Shown here: positions 34,090 to 45,554 of the stretch, piece after piece
Position numbering within the stretch: position 1 is the stretch's first letter
Layout: the number at the start of each line of letters is the position of its first letter
Assembly: GCA_025504975.1 (NCBI GenBank)
Contig: JANUWI010000003.1
Location: forward strand, 868,001 to 932,000
Reading direction: 5' to 3'
From: Plenodomus lindquistii
Taxonomy: Eukaryota; Ascomycota; Dothideomycetes; Pleosporales; Leptosphaeriaceae
DNA length: 64,000 nucleotides
Translations under genes and position numbers: made by a program
Notes under the pieces: model-generated
What the model saw: only the letters and a program-made list of their open reading frames with translations
The model's database searches: none
What the model was told of the DNA's origin: nothing

Positions 34090-35085
34090 ATGTCTGCTAT
34101 ACTACGAGCCAGCAAAGGTCTTTCGACTGGTTCGAATGGTAGCTTCGACGAACTACACGCGCATCGTCAAAGTCAATTGTTCAGAGATCTCGAGATATTA
34201 CTGGAGCTTCCCCCAAGTACTTTCCGATCCCGGCTATTGGCTCTTCCAAAAGAGTTACGCGAGAGGATCTTCGATCTTGTATTGCCAGACGTGACGACTA
34301 GGCGACCAGAACTGCACACATGTTTTTGGGGTGCAGATATGGTGAATGGCGAGCCCTGGAGGCACGACATATTCGGCTACGACTCCTCAGTACCTACTGA
34401 GTCACGCTTGCTTCCCGAGCTCTTACTCATCAATAAGCGAATACGGGAAGAGCTGCTGCAGACCTACTTCCAGCGGAGCAAGTTGACTCTGCATGCTGAA
34501 TTGCGGAATACCAGGACAGATAACGACCGCTTCGAATACTCACCGCATATTCTGCAACTACCCATGTTGAAGCATGTCACACACATTCGGTTCTACGTGG
34601 AATGGAACTACACAACCCTGAAGAACGTCGACAAGGACGGACAACTTCGCGATCAAGTTTCCATGACGGACAACCTCTTGAAAGCCATGGACAAAATCAT
34701 CACCCCCCTTCAGGCAATCGAGACCATTGAGCTTTCCATACTTTTTTTCTGGAAATATCGGTCCGGCAAAATGTACAGTCTATCCATGCAAGATCTATTT
34801 GACTTGGAGGATGTGTTCAAGCGGTATGCAGAACAGCGGTGGCTCACGCTCCTTCGCAAAAACAGTTCGACGGTGCTATCGCCGAATTCTTCCGCCGGCG
34901 TAGGTTACAAACTGTCAAGCGAGAAGAAGGGTACGGAACAGAGTGGTGGTATGGAAATTTTCGTCAGCCAGGATTTGGAGGATGCGATGGCTGTCCGGCG
35001 CCAGAGCACGGTGGACTTTTACGGGAACTATGGTATCTCGGATCCTTTGCCGCAACCGAGCTATAAACATGGAGCAATGATCTAG
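34090..35085 (+). CDS. 2EXR/F-box-like fungal protein of unknown function
   Basis: An intact single-exon frame of 331 codons from ATG 34090. Residues ~44-65 (STFRSRLLALPKELRERIFD) form a Leu-Pro-x-Glu-(Leu)-Arg helix motif. It is typical of the 2EXR and F-box-like N-termini in large lineage-specific fungal families. Later it has LLPELLLINKRIREELLQTY and an alpha/beta region with VTHIRFYVEWNYTTL, also common in that group. No signal peptide or membrane helix. These proteins may be substrate adaptors, but this is not shown. It is the only intact gene between 27.5 and 37.1 kb and lies among decayed sequences. Confidence 0.72.
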   Translation: MSAILRASKGLSTGSNGSFDELHAHRQSQLFRDLEILLELPPSTFRSRLLALPKELRERIFDLVLPDVTTRRPELHTCFWGADMVNGEPWRHDIFGYDSSVPTESRLLPELLLINKRIREELLQTYFQRSKLTLHAELRNTRTDNDRFEYSPHILQLPMLKHVTHIRFYVEWNYTTLKNVDKDGQLRDQVSMTDNLLKAMDKIITPLQAIETIELSILFFWKYRSGKMYSLSMQDLFDLEDVFKRYAEQRWLTLLRKNSSTVLSPNSSAGVGYKLSSEKKGTEQSGGMEIFVSQDLEDAMAVRRQSTVDFYGNYGISDPLPQPSYKHGAMI

Positions 35086-35501
35086 TAGTGTGGCCGACAT
35101 TCTGGTGGCGACACCAAGCTTAATCGTGCCGGATAAAGAGGCCGTGAAGGGAACACCTCATATGAAGTTCGGATGAGCTTGAAGTCAAGTCTGTACAAAG
35201 CCAGCAGCGCGAAAAGAAGGATTGTTCAGAGGCGTACTTTCTACGTTGAGTGGCAGAAGCAAATGGTCAAGATAAAGGTCTTGTCACGTCTGTCAGTGTA
35301 GGTGACTAATCCCGGAGGGCGCGGATCTTCTGTTACACATATCCCAGCACCATGGCAAGAAAAAGGGTGTGGGTGCTACACCGTGGCACTGTCAATGGAA
35401 GTGAATTTTCCAATTGAATTGAGACCTCATTGTATCCACATTTACAACGATGAAGACTATGCTCTGAGGGAGCTTATGGCTCTAAATGAGTCCCTGCAGT
35501 A
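35086..35501. other. Intergenic region
   Basis: About 415 bases between the 2EXR-like gene and the MITE-like element. A 92-codon frame starting at 35302 runs into the transposable element and is not supported as a gene. Confidence 0.4.
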
Positions 35502-35760
35502 CTGGTTGACGACAAAAGTACTCACCTGTGGGTCTAGCAACAAGGGGGCTAGGACAACCGTGCGCGCAGACTTGCAATAGCCACAACTCTACGAGCTTAT
35601 AATTATTTTCTTTACAAAGAGCAGGAGGGAGGTTAGAGTAGCTATCTACATTTAATTATATTTTTCTTCTTCCTCTAAGCGTGGTGGGTGATGGTGAATG
35701 TGGTGTTGCTTATTCAAACTTCGGAGGTGGCGCGGGCGACCCACTTTGTCGTCAACCAAG
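35502..35760. mobile_element. MITE-like element, copy 1 (34-bp TIRs, TA target duplication)
   Basis: 259 bp flanked by TA on both sides (35500-35501 and 35761-35762). The left end starts CTGGTTGACGACAAAAGTAC and the right end, read inverted, starts CTTGGTTGACGACAAAG. The full left repeat, through tcacctgtgggtc, matches the inverted right end of copy 2 (39347-39631). It has no coding capacity. The TA duplication and short length fit a nonautonomous Tc1/mariner- or pogo-type element. This copy is less AT-rich than copy 2. Confidence 0.85.
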
Positions 35761-35762
35761 TA

Positions 35763-37126
35763 TGAGGGATGAATGTTTAGTAGCCATAACCGAGTATTGG
35801 AGTGTGTTGAATGCAACTAAAAAAGTGTATGACAAGGTCTTGTATGGAAAACTAGGAGTACATCCCAGTCTGAGGATGTCATGTCAGGCCCAAGGCATGG
35901 GGAAGATGGGAGCGTGGCCGTATCCTCACTCTAGCTCAAGTATAGCAATGCTCCTAATCCATGGCCATGACACGGACGCTAGAGCTCGGCCGAGACATGG
36001 ACGCTAGAGCTCGGCCGAAGATAGTTTCGTTGGTGGGATATAGTTGGTTGGTTGGTTAGTATTCATTTTCGTCCGCAAGGAGATTATGTACAATCCGCCT
36101 CCCAAAAAGCATCAAAACGCGCTAAACTATAGAATTACAGTGGTGATGCACTACTGTAGAAAGCGTTTAACAGGGTGTAGGCACGTCGGATTGCACCCCT
36201 ACTATTTGGTCAGCAACGATACCGAATATTGTGCAGTTTTTTTGCTCATCTCTAACGCAATTAGGGCAGACCTACACCTAGTCGAGCAGTGAAACTGTAT
36301 CCTAGAATCAATCGCCAAATCAGCACTGCGGCGGTGTATCATTCGGGCGCCACAGGGGTGCAATCCGACGTACTCTATCTGTAAACTACATCGTATGCTG
36401 TATCCTTCTTGATAACAGCATTCAACATCGATTGATCAAGCTCTGAAATAGAAAGAATACATTGTCAGACCGTGATGGGTTGACGATGGCGAATCAAAGT
36501 CACTCGACTACCTAGGGTGCTATGTAGTAAGGATGCGCTGCTCGGCAATGACCGGAGCCAACCCCGCAAACCTCCCACCACAGTTTTATCAAGCGCACTC
36601 TGGAAAGTGCTCGCATACACGGCACAATGATGTGTCTTGAATCCTTATGCATAAGTGCATCGTCCAGTAAACAAGGGCCTGCGATGCGGAATCCCAGTAA
36701 TTCCATCGGTGGGGACACGCGCCCTTGAGCGTACACCACATTAGGGCAATCGCGGAGTTAAGACCATCATGAAAACTCCGCCATTGGAATCGCGGCAAGC
36801 CCAATCGCAATAGGCTATTATTTATACATGAGTTGCATGTTTCCCATCGGTAATAACGTTGTCAGCTGCTGCTCTTCATTGACCGTTCAACTGCACCTTC
36901 TTTCATTGTCCAAATAAACTTGGATCAATTGCCTTCAATTTTCCCGGCTCTTCAACAAACACAACGCGATCATCTCACCTCAACTGTCCCACGATCGATC
37001 AGCAGTACCTGCTCGTGCATGATTGATGAGCTATCTGTGACTGGAGATACACTGTAAAACGAAAGCCTTCGTCGCACTGGTTCACAGTGTTTCTTTCTAC
37101 CTTGAGGCCGTCCTTGTCAGATCAAA
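35763..37126. other. Intergenic region with small repeats upstream of the MFS gene
   Basis: No supported gene. It contains a ~22-bp direct duplication (ggacgctagagctcggccga, around 35976 and 36000) and an 18-bp inverted-repeat element (listed separately). The last ~250 bases should hold the MFS promoter and leader. Confidence 0.45.
36183..36371. repeat. 189-bp element with perfect 18-bp terminal inverted repeats
   Basis: The sequence acgtcggattgcacccct (36183-36200) recurs as an exact inverted copy at 36354-36371. The 150 bases between have no coding capacity. The flanks do not show an obvious target duplication. It looks like a second, unrelated miniature inverted-repeat element, or a strong hairpin. 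Only one copy is in the window. Confidence 0.65.
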
Positions 37127-38964
37127 ATGGCGCCTCCACCATTGTATCGTCATCCAACTAGGAGCGAAATTATTGAGACCGCAGCGGCCGAAGGACACGA
37201 CGCAGACATACCAGGCAACATGGGATCAATACATCAAGTGCCCAGCCATACATCAGCACGAGGGCCATCGATGAACAAGAAGAAGTACGCCTCTTCCACA
37301 AAGGACGAAGATATCGAGAAGGCCGTTGAATCAGGTTCAGTAACGGGTAGAGACGAATCTGAAAACGAGCCCGAGACTGATCCAAATATCGTTGATTTCG
37401 ACGGGCCCGATGACCCAGAGAACCCTATGAATTGGAAGGCCTCTAAGAAATGGGGCATGGTGACTTTGATCGCTGCAATCACCTTCCTGACGCCGCTTGC
37501 GAGTTCGCAATTTGCGCCAGGAGTACCCGACGTTATGCGAGAGTTTAACTCAACGAACGAGTTGCTCGGAAGCTTCATGGTATCAGTTTATGTGCTGGGA
37601 TTCGCGTTTGGACCTTTGATCATTGCTCCTCTGTCAGAGATGTATGGAAGGTTACCGATGTATCACAGCTGTAACTTGCTTTTCATTATCTTCACCATTG
37701 CAGCGGCTGTTGCAAAGAACATGGGCCAGTTCGTTACCTTCAGATTCTTCATGGGTTGTGAGTACACCAGAAGAAGCATGTCGATCAAGTGCTGACCATA
37801 ACAGGCTTTGGAGGCGCGCCCCAGGTCCTAGGTGGCGGCACGATTGCGGATCTTATACCTCGACAGCAGCGAGGCACTGCAATGGCTGCGTGGATGACGG
37901 GACCAAGTATGTATGCGGGGTGATGAACTGAACATGGCTAATGCAATGTCAGCGATTGGACCTTGTGTTGGACCCATCATTGGAGGTTTCCTTACCGTGG
38001 CCAAGGGCTGGCGGTGGAACTTTTGGTTCGTCGCTATTGTTGTAAGTCACGAGAAATTTAATTGAGATACATGTCTCTAAACGACCTAGGCTGGCGCGTT
38101 GTTCTTGATTTCTTTGGTTCTAATGAGTGAAACCTCTGCGGTCATCATCCTACAACGTAAGACCAAGCGCTTACGCATTGAAACGGGCAACGAAAAGCTA
38201 CGATCAAGACTTGACAGCGATCTTTCCTCTACCGACTTGTTCAAATTCACCATCATCCGTCCTGCGAAGATGCTCACCCGTTCGCCTATTTGCTTTGCAA
38301 TATCGCTTTACGTAGCGATTACATATGCGTACCTTTACATATTGTTCACTACGTTCACAGCCGTGTTCACTGGGCAGTATGGCTGGCACGGAGGTATCGT
38401 GGGACTCTCTTGTAAGTGAAGGCACACCAATCAACGCACATCACTTACTGACTCTCTCACCTTGTAGTCCTAGGCATCGGTATCGGTTCTTTATTAGGCC
38501 AATTCACGTACATCCATTTTGGCAACAAAATCGTTAACAAACACATCGAACAAGGCGACTTCCGCCCAGAGCACCGGCTCTACGTGATGACAGTGGGCGG
38601 ACTCTGGATCCCCGTCGGGTTGTTCATGTATGGCTGGTCGACACACTACCAGACACACTTCATGGTGCCTGAGATCGCGACAGCTATCATTGGATTTGGT
38701 CTGCTAATGACCTTCATGCCGGCGACTACATACCTGGTGGATGTATTCACCATACACGCTGCGAGTGCAATGGCGGCAAGTACGGTGCTTCGATCGCTTA
38801 TGGCGGCGTTCCTTCCACTGAGCAGTCCAGACATGTACGCAGCCATGGGATACGGCTGGGGAAACTCGATGTTAGGCTTCGTCGCATTGGCGCTCATACC
38901 CATACCCTTCCTGTTCATCAAATACGGCGAGAGGATACGAGCGAGGAGCACAGTAAAGCTATGA
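37127..38964 (+). CDS. Major facilitator superfamily drug:H+ antiporter-type transporter (DHA1-like)
   Basis: Five exons: 37127-37757, 37805-37906, 37953-38041, 38090-38411 and 38468-38964, all phase-consistent, giving 546 residues. A ~95-residue cytosolic N-terminus ends with DPENPMNWKASKKW, typical of DHA1 fungal transporters. Twelve hydrophobic segments follow. Motif A appears as PLSEMYGRLPMY and motif C as GPCVGPIIGGF. The cytosolic loop between helices 6 and 7 is basic and acidic-rich (QRKTKRLRIETGNEKLRSRL). It probably exports small organic molecules across the plasma membrane using the proton gradient; the substrate cannot be read from sequence. No biosynthetic cluster partner is adjacent except possibly the oxidoreductase at 39.9 kb. 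Confidence 0.92.
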
Positions 38965-39346
38965 ACAGGCTTCATAGGAAGGTTCATACGCACATAAGGC
39001 ATAGACGCATAGACGCATACAGATCAAACTTCACCGCGTTGGCTGGAGTCTTGTGATATGACATTAGTGACGGCACTTGGCTTCACCTTGCTTGAGTGCC
39101 ATACTATTGTTGTTCGGGCGTATGAGGAACTTTGATTGTGGCGCTCAAAGACTTCAATATCAGACTCAACGCCGGACTGAAAGAGGTGAGCGTGTTTTGA
39201 CGTGTGGAGTAAGGAAGACTGTACTGTGTAACTCACGCAATAAGGAACCGCGCTTGAGTGGCGAATTTATCTTTCTCATTGCCCCACTTTCCTGTCACCT
39301 TTACGATGTCTGTTAGTTAGGAATATGCACTTTGGCTGTACATGTA

Positions 39347-39631
39347 CTGGTCAACGACAAAAGTACTCACCTATAGGTCTAGGAACAAGGGGGCTAGAAT
39401 AACTGTGCGCGTACTGTGTAGACTTATAATAGCTATCATTTTATAAACTTATAATTTTTTTTATAAAAAGTAAAAAAAAGGTTAGAGTATCTATCTATAT
39501 TTAATTATATTTAATTATATTTTTTTACTTTCTCTGAATGTAGCAGGTAGTAGTGAATGTAGGGGTTGCTTGGTCAGACTTTGGAAGTGGCGCTAGTGAC
39601 CCACAGGTGAGTACTCTTGTCGTCAACCAAG
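39347..39631. mobile_element. MITE-like element, copy 2 (TIRs, TA target duplication, AT-shifted)
   Basis: 285 bp flanked by TA (39345-39346 and 39632-39633). It is colinear with copy 1 at 35502-35760, sharing gacgacaaaagtactcacct, aaggggGctag, taatta, ggttagagta and the gtggcgc...gaccca end. Many differences are C-to-T or G-to-A towards this copy (for example cctgtgggtc to cctataggtc, cttgcaatag to cttataatag). The right end keeps the full inverted repeat gacccacaggtgagtactct. It lies between the MFS transporter and the oxidoreductase genes. Confidence 0.85.
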
Positions 39632-39923
39632 TAACAGTACGCTGTGGAGCTAATGTGTACCTGACTCGTATCGGCTACTAAAGACCTTCGGACAGCCTCC
39701 GACCCCACATTATGTACAACAGCTCTCCGCATCAGTCAATCAACGTCATTCGGCATGAACGCAAGTGGTAAGCCGGAGCTTGTCAAGCATTCACAAACCA
39801 ACTTCCTTCACCAATATCAAAAATCTACTTTCACATTGCACTGGTTCCTCACGCTTTCGGTTGCCTGTAAAACTGATTAACACTGGCTTGCACGAGGCAT
39901 TGTACTCCCGCCTAGTGAGCACT

Positions 39924-41153
39924 ATGATGTCGCCACCTTTACCTGAGTCCAACACCTCTCTCACATACACACAACCTTCTTCGCAGCCGCATCTCACTCA
40001 TTCACCCGTCTCACAACCAGGACCAAAAGACATACTAGTCAAAGTAAAATCAGCCGCTATCAACCCAGTCGACATACAACTATGGGGGAACCCAGTCATT
40101 GGCTGGCTTGCCGGCAAAAAGGAGAAGGGACTTGGGCGAGACTATTCGGGTGAGATTATAGCTTTGGGTGAAGAAGTCAAGAAAGAGGGCAAATGGGAGA
40201 TAGGCGATGAGGTTTTCGGGTTGTGTAGTAGGCAGGTACGTATAATTCACGTATATATCTTATTGAGCTTCGCATTTGGTTATCGTCTACGAGTTTTCAG
40301 GAAGACGCTGAAAACAGACCAAGACAGCAGAAGGAACATTCACCTCTTACCTCAACATTACACCGGCAGACCCCATCGCAAAGAAATCCTCGACACTCTC
40401 TCACCAAGAAGCAGCAGCCATACCACTCGTTGTTCTCACTGCCTTTGCTTGTCTCGAATGGCTACCATCTGAGTCGCAATCACCCAACTCGAAACGTCGC
40501 GTTGTTGTCGCCGGCGCGAGTGGTGGCGTTGGCATGTGGTGCGTTCAGTTGGCGAAGAAATTGTACGATTGCCACGTTACAGGTATCTGCTCAGGTCGGA
40601 ATGCAGACTTCGTGAGGAAACTGGGGGCTGATGAGGTGATTGACTATGGGGATCAAGATGTGGCCCAGACCCTGCTAGCCAGCAGGCCTGAGGGACGGAA
40701 ATATGACTTGTATATCGACTGCGTAGGTGGGACTGAGATGTTCCAACATTGGGTAAGCTCCTTGCGCGCCTTATTGATGTAGGAGTGAATGCTGACTTGT
40801 GGTAGTACGATCTGCTGCATACCTCTGGCGCATTTATAACGATCGTGGGAGATAAGACATCACGAACGGCCATGGGTGGACCGATGACGTACTTCACCTA
40901 TCCGTCGCAAGTAATTCGTCACATCAAAGGATACTTGTTCGGACCGCGATACGCCAACGTCATCTTTCTCGCGAAGAGCGAATTGCTACAGCAAGTCACA
41001 GAACTGGCTGAGAAAGGCAGCGTAAGGGTCGTAGTCCAGGATGTGATCAAGGGCATTTTAAGTGAAGAAGGTCATCAAGAGGCGTGGGAGAAAGTGAAGA
41101 ATTACATGGTGGAAGGGCGTGTGCGAGGCAAGATTGTGGTCGATATCGCATAG
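39924..41153 (+). CDS. Zinc-independent medium-chain dehydrogenase/reductase (quinone-oxidoreductase / RTN4IP1-like)
   Basis: Three exons: 39924-40235, 40318-40752 and 40806-41153, giving 364 residues. Domain order is a GroES-like N-terminus (PGPKDILVKVKSAAINPVDIQ, then GRDYSGEIIALG, GDEVFGL), then the Rossmann NAD(P)H site VVVAGASGGVGMWCVQLAK, then IDCVGG. Structural- and catalytic-zinc cysteines are absent, as in quinone oxidoreductases. The first intron is the least certain. A donor at 40236 and acceptor at 40317 keep phase 0 and give SRQ-TKTAEGTFTSYL; other acceptors nearby break the frame. The frame is open upstream of ATG 39924, so a short targeting peptide from another exon cannot be excluded. 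Substrate unknown. Confidence 0.85.
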
Positions 41154-41255
41154 ATAATCTCGCAAGTTTTCTTACTACTGTAAGCGAGACTGCCTAGGTT
41201 GATCTCGCGTTACGCTCAATTGACCTCTAGTAATACATTGTGATAGATTTCGATA

Positions 41256-42168
41256 TTAACAAGTGAGCTTTGCAGGCCCAGGGATCTTGTATGGCTGCCC
41301 ATTACCAACGGGGTTGCCCTTGTTGTCGTAAATACTGACCAGGATACCTGGATCGTTCGCCTGGTATGCGCCTGGAAAGCTGACGGTCGACCCCGTCTTC
41401 GTGCCAGAACCAGACACATTGATCTGTGCGCACCCGACGTAAAATTGAGCCCCGCCTGGTTGAGTGGCAGAATGTAGTGCGATGATTTCCGCACGGAGGA
41501 GGTATTGGCCTGGAGCAACGCAGGAAGGAAGGGAGAAGTCGACCCAACCACCGGCACTTATCTATAGGTGATGTGTTAGTGAGAGAATCTTTTGGAGTTC
41601 TGAAGTGAGAGCGACACTTACCATTCTGTCAACGCCCCATTTCCCAGAGCTGTCAAGGCCGTCTTCGGAGACCTTAAACCACTTGAGACCACTGGGTGAA
41701 GCACTCGCCGCGTTGTTAACTTTTGCCCTATATGCCAGTCAGTATGAAGGTTCTACTACTCGACGCGATCCCTAACGACTAGGGGCCTTACATGTAGAAA
41801 ATCGTAGGTCCCTTATGACTGGGTGCGATCGGATTGTCTTTGTCATTTGGGAATTGCGGACCTCCGAGTACATGGCCCCACATGACACCGACTTTGTCGC
41901 CAGCCTTGACGTCTATAATCTGGAAGGGATGAAGTTAGAAGTGAGCTTCAACATTGATGTAATCAGTGCTTACCTTGCTGCTTGAAGATAAACCAGCGTT
42001 GCAGGCGAGATTCCCATCGTTCACATTCGTGATAGGGTTGTTTGAAGACGCAACGCGGATACCATTACTTTGCCCATTGTCCTGACCGTTTACTCGTACA
42101 CGTTGAGCGATACAGTGGGCTGATGAGAGAGCGGGCAAAAGAGCGAGGGCAGCAGCGAAGAGCTTCAT
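41256..42168 (-). CDS. Lytic polysaccharide monooxygenase, AA9 (former GH61) family
   Basis: Four exons: 42168-41974, 41919-41792, 41727-41622 and 41561-41256, giving 244 residues. A signal peptide ([17 protein letters not shown]) is followed by His as mature residue 1, the first ligand of the copper histidine brace. The second brace His is in [10 protein letters not shown]. The axial region reads [20 protein letters not shown], with the conserved His, Gln and Tyr. No linker or cellulose-binding module follows; the protein ends GPAKLTC. AA9 enzymes oxidatively cleave cellulose or related beta-glucans outside the cell with an electron donor. The second mature residue is Cys rather than the common Gly/Tyr, an unusual detail. 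It suggests a plant-biomass or plant-associated lifestyle. Confidence 0.93.
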
Positions 42169-43331
42169 GACGAGTGAGTGAGTGGTGGACTCTCGAACCG
42201 CTCTTGCATGTACCTATGGAGCAGAGAGTCTCGAGGCTGTGTGCAGCTCTGATGTTCGGCCATTGCGTTCGCCTTATGTACTCTGTATGCGTGCCTTAAC
42301 CTGGCGCCCGACATTAAAGATCTGAAACCTTAGACCAGTAGGCTTGGAGCCGCAATATATTCAGGTCATATCAAAGCCACATGTGTATGGCGTTGACAGA
42401 ATTGGCGTGCAATTGCCAATGCGCCCCAGAGTCCATGTCACGCATGCCGGGAGTCGTGATGTCGGTAGTGCAACGGTGGCATAGTCGCAACCAATGAACT
42501 CTAAGAGGTACCTACAGATTGTAGTGATTTGCATCAACAAATTAAGTGCGTTTTTGTGATGACTGTAGCGCGCACTCAATTCGCAAACGATCAGTTGCTT
42601 GGCAATGCGGCAGCGTTGTAGCCGGTTAATATATGTCCGCGATGCAGGCCCGTGGCGTCGTCAGACGGTCCTCGTGACCGGTATTGGCAGACGATTTCAT
42701 CTCGCAGATATTATAGTCCCACACTGTGGAGCAGACGAGAGAGTGCACAGGTGAGCCAGCGGTAGCTAGGTGGCAGCCAACTTTGAGACAGCTGCATGTG
42801 ACATCGCAGACCGGCGTCTTTGGTGATATACTGGTTTAGAGCCCTCTTGCAAAGTATATCCGACACTGAAAGAGCACCCTGAAGACTTGTTACTTCATTT
42901 TGTGTCCTAACTGGGTTTCTTAAAGCGGAGGCATAAAGCTCACCAAGGTCGGCTTGCCAGCGACCCAACGATAGACGTTGACTCTTGCGGTTTCTAGCCA
43001 CTCCCTTCGGTTATTCCCATTGCAAAACTTTGGGATCACTTGCTTTCTAGTGTGCAGATAAGAGCGCTCGAGCCCAACCAGGTGCAACGAAACTACCAAT
43101 CTCATGGCTCAGATGCCGAGGAATAAGTCATGCGTATTTTGGCGGCTCTCGCCGACTCTGTACGTCGATTGATGTAGAGTAGTTTGTACAATGTCAAGCG
43201 CGTCCTTGGAAGAACCTTACACCTTGGTTATTCATGTGTCTGGGCGGTGGCCCCGTCCAATGCCTCCCAGAACGCCCGAATGCAACCCAAGAAGAAGTAA
43301 CAGCGTTATTTGAGAAGCTTGCAAATCAATA
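42169..43331. other. Intergenic region between LPMO and UBP8 homologs
   Basis: About 1.16 kb. The part next to 42168 should hold the LPMO promoter; the part next to 43331 is the UBP8 3' flank. No supported gene; weak overlapping frames only. Confidence 0.45.
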
Positions 43332-45101
43332 TCACACCTCCAATCCGCTGACCATGTAGAACAGGAGATATGCTTCTGCTGCGAGGACTTCCGCCTCGTT
43401 GACAAGCACCACCTTGCTATCATCGAACATGAACCAATCGTTACCCTCTCTTGAGTAGCTGACGTAGTGTCCTGAGTCAATCTTGCCCTTATGCACAATG
43501 ACAGATGATAGCTCGTATACGAGGCTGTTGGCAGGCGAGTTCATGTTGTGATTCGAATTGAGGCTTGCAGATTTCGAGGGTAGTGCCTTCACCGCGGCTT
43601 TGTGCGGAGTTGTGTATGGGTGGATATCGAGCTTTACAGGAAAGCTGACTTTGGTTTCGATCTTCGAGGATGTGGATTTTGTGTGTTCGAAGCGCTTCAC
43701 CTGTTAGTAAAGCGCGTCAATTTTGCGACAATCTTACCTTGAGATGGATGGATAGGACCGGAGGTAGTCGCTTGATGCTCAGCTGCTTTGTCGCATTCTG
43801 TGGGCTATCACAGTTCCGACATGTATACTCTGCTGAGCCCAGTCTTTCTTTGACCGTGAATCTTCCCAAGCAGTCCCGTATATCCAGCAGCGTCTCATCG
43901 CCATTAGCCGCGTTGAGCTTCCTCTTCTTTGCCTGGTTGCGTACGTCAAGGCTCAGATCCATATACGGATCCAGCGCTGTTGTGACATTTTGGCAGTTGT
44001 CGCAGGTAACTATACTCGACAGTTTGCCGCAGAACGTCTGGTGGACTACACACTTGCAGTCTTCCGAGTCGGTAGTGCCGCCGTTCGCAAGGTGAAGCGT
44101 GTTCAGGATGAACTGCATATACTCGTGAGCGTCCTGTTGCTGGTATCCCGCCAGTGCCTCTCCGGCTAGCCAGCTGCCCATGAGCAAGCCAACGGCTCCA
44201 AAACCTTCAGTCTTTTCGGCCGAGTGAAACTCGACAAACATCTCATCCAGCGCACAGCTGACGCATGCCTCCTTCTCGCAGTCCGTCTGTCTGTGTCCTT
44301 CTGAAAGGTAAAAATTACGTATGAAGGGATTGTGCACAAGTGTCTGTAATATAACACTCATGAAGCACGTCTGACCCATGTTGTAAAGCCCGCGCAGGCC
44401 AATCGCTCGACAGGGAAGGAAGGTGGAGTTGCTAACAACAAGCTTGTGATCGTCGGTGGTGGTCGTGTCTTCGTATTTCCGCTTCTTGCCTATGTAGTGA
44501 ACAGTCAGCGCAGTCCGAAGCATAGTATGCGGAGGGCTGAGAACGAACCCTTCTGTTGCCTGAGGACTTCCAGCGCTTCGTCGTAAATGAAGTCCTGGCA
44601 ATTGCCACAATATACGTTGCCTTCCCGTGACTCTACAGCTGGAGGTTTGATCAGTAAGCCCTATTGTCAGCTTCAAATTAGACTTACAGAAACAGTGTGA
44701 CTTGGTCTCAAAGTGTGAATCCCGGTCTGCCTCGGTCATGATGCTTGGGCACTGTAGACACAGATACAGCGGTCGTAGGGAGACGACAGGTCGCGCATCG
44801 TTCGATGAGTTGTGTGTTTGCGCTATGATGCTCGGTTTCTCGTGAATGTTTCGAAGAATCGCTCGGTACTGCTGGAGAGTCTGCTTGCGCGCATTCTCAA
44901 ACATCTCGCCCATGTGCTCTATACCATGGTCAGCAGGCGGACTTCTCATCTCCTGGCTCTATAGGGCTTACCACAGCCGTAGGCAATATGCGCCATCTGG
45001 CTACTTGGCACAATGTTGCCCTTTGCATTCTTGACAATCTTTGGCGACGCGAGCGACGCCGCCTTGGACGCGACGGCTGCTGAATCCATGATGCCGACCA
45101 T
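43332..45101 (-). CDS. UBP8: Ubiquitin-specific protease of the SAGA deubiquitination module
   Basis: Five exons: 45101-44972, 44918-44688, 44638-44549, 44489-43738 and 43700-43332, giving 523 residues. A ZnF-UBP domain occupies residues ~40-150 (AYGCEHMGEMF, LCLQCPSIMTEADRDSHF, VYCGNCQDFIYDEAL). The USP domain has the Cys box NMGQTCFMSVILQTL, QQDAHEYMQF, a CxxC pair (CDNCQ and CRNCDSP), and the His box DSGHYVSYSR. The ZnF-UBP plus USP order and size fit Ubp8/USP22, which removes ubiquitin from histone H2B within SAGA. Intron 3 uses an atypical donor (GTTCGT), chosen because the acceptor at 44490 keeps the frame into KKRKYEDT. ATG 45089 is an alternative start. Confidence 0.92.
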
Positions 45102-45554
45102 GGGTGATGAACGCAGATGAGTCGCAACTTCGTCTACATGGCGCGAAAAGCCGGATAAAGGTCTTCGACAGAAGTACCTACTCGAGACACGACGAGGCAC
45201 ACGCTACGTCGAAGAGGAGATATTCTGGGGATGCGATTGTCGGACCTGCATAAGGCCAGTGATCTTGGGAGGAGCCGATACGCCACGCGCGGGAGTCTGC
45301 CGAAAGACACTAGGAGTGATATGGACTTAGCGTATCTGCAGTGAAGTGTGGTCCGTGCACAATGGTGAGCCAGCGCAGGATTGCCCCGCGGGAAGATTTT
45401 TTTGCCATTATTGCTTTTCTGGGTGATAGACATGTGAAACCGTAAGCTGGACTCTGGAGTATCGACTGGATGATGGGCTGATCTTACCAAAGCTCTTACA
45501 CGTCTCCAGTATATGGTATATATAATTTTGCTTCTTCTCATCAAAAAGCCAAAT
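45102..45554. other. Short intergenic region before the tRNA gene
   Basis: About 450 bases with the UBP8 promoter side. No gene supported. Confidence 0.45.

Noticed and set aside
33818..34294. A 158-codon + ORF overlapping the start of the 2EXR-like gene
   Set aside because: The overlapping frame at 34090 has a family motif and is longer; this frame has none.
35302..35580. A 92-codon ORF ending inside the MITE-like element
   Set aside because: It crosses the left TIR of a mobile element and has no domain, so it is accidental.
37127..41153. A secondary-metabolite cluster around the MFS transporter and MDR oxidoreductase
   Set aside because: No polyketide synthase, peptide synthetase, terpene cyclase or cluster regulator is present; neighbours are an LPMO and Ubp8.
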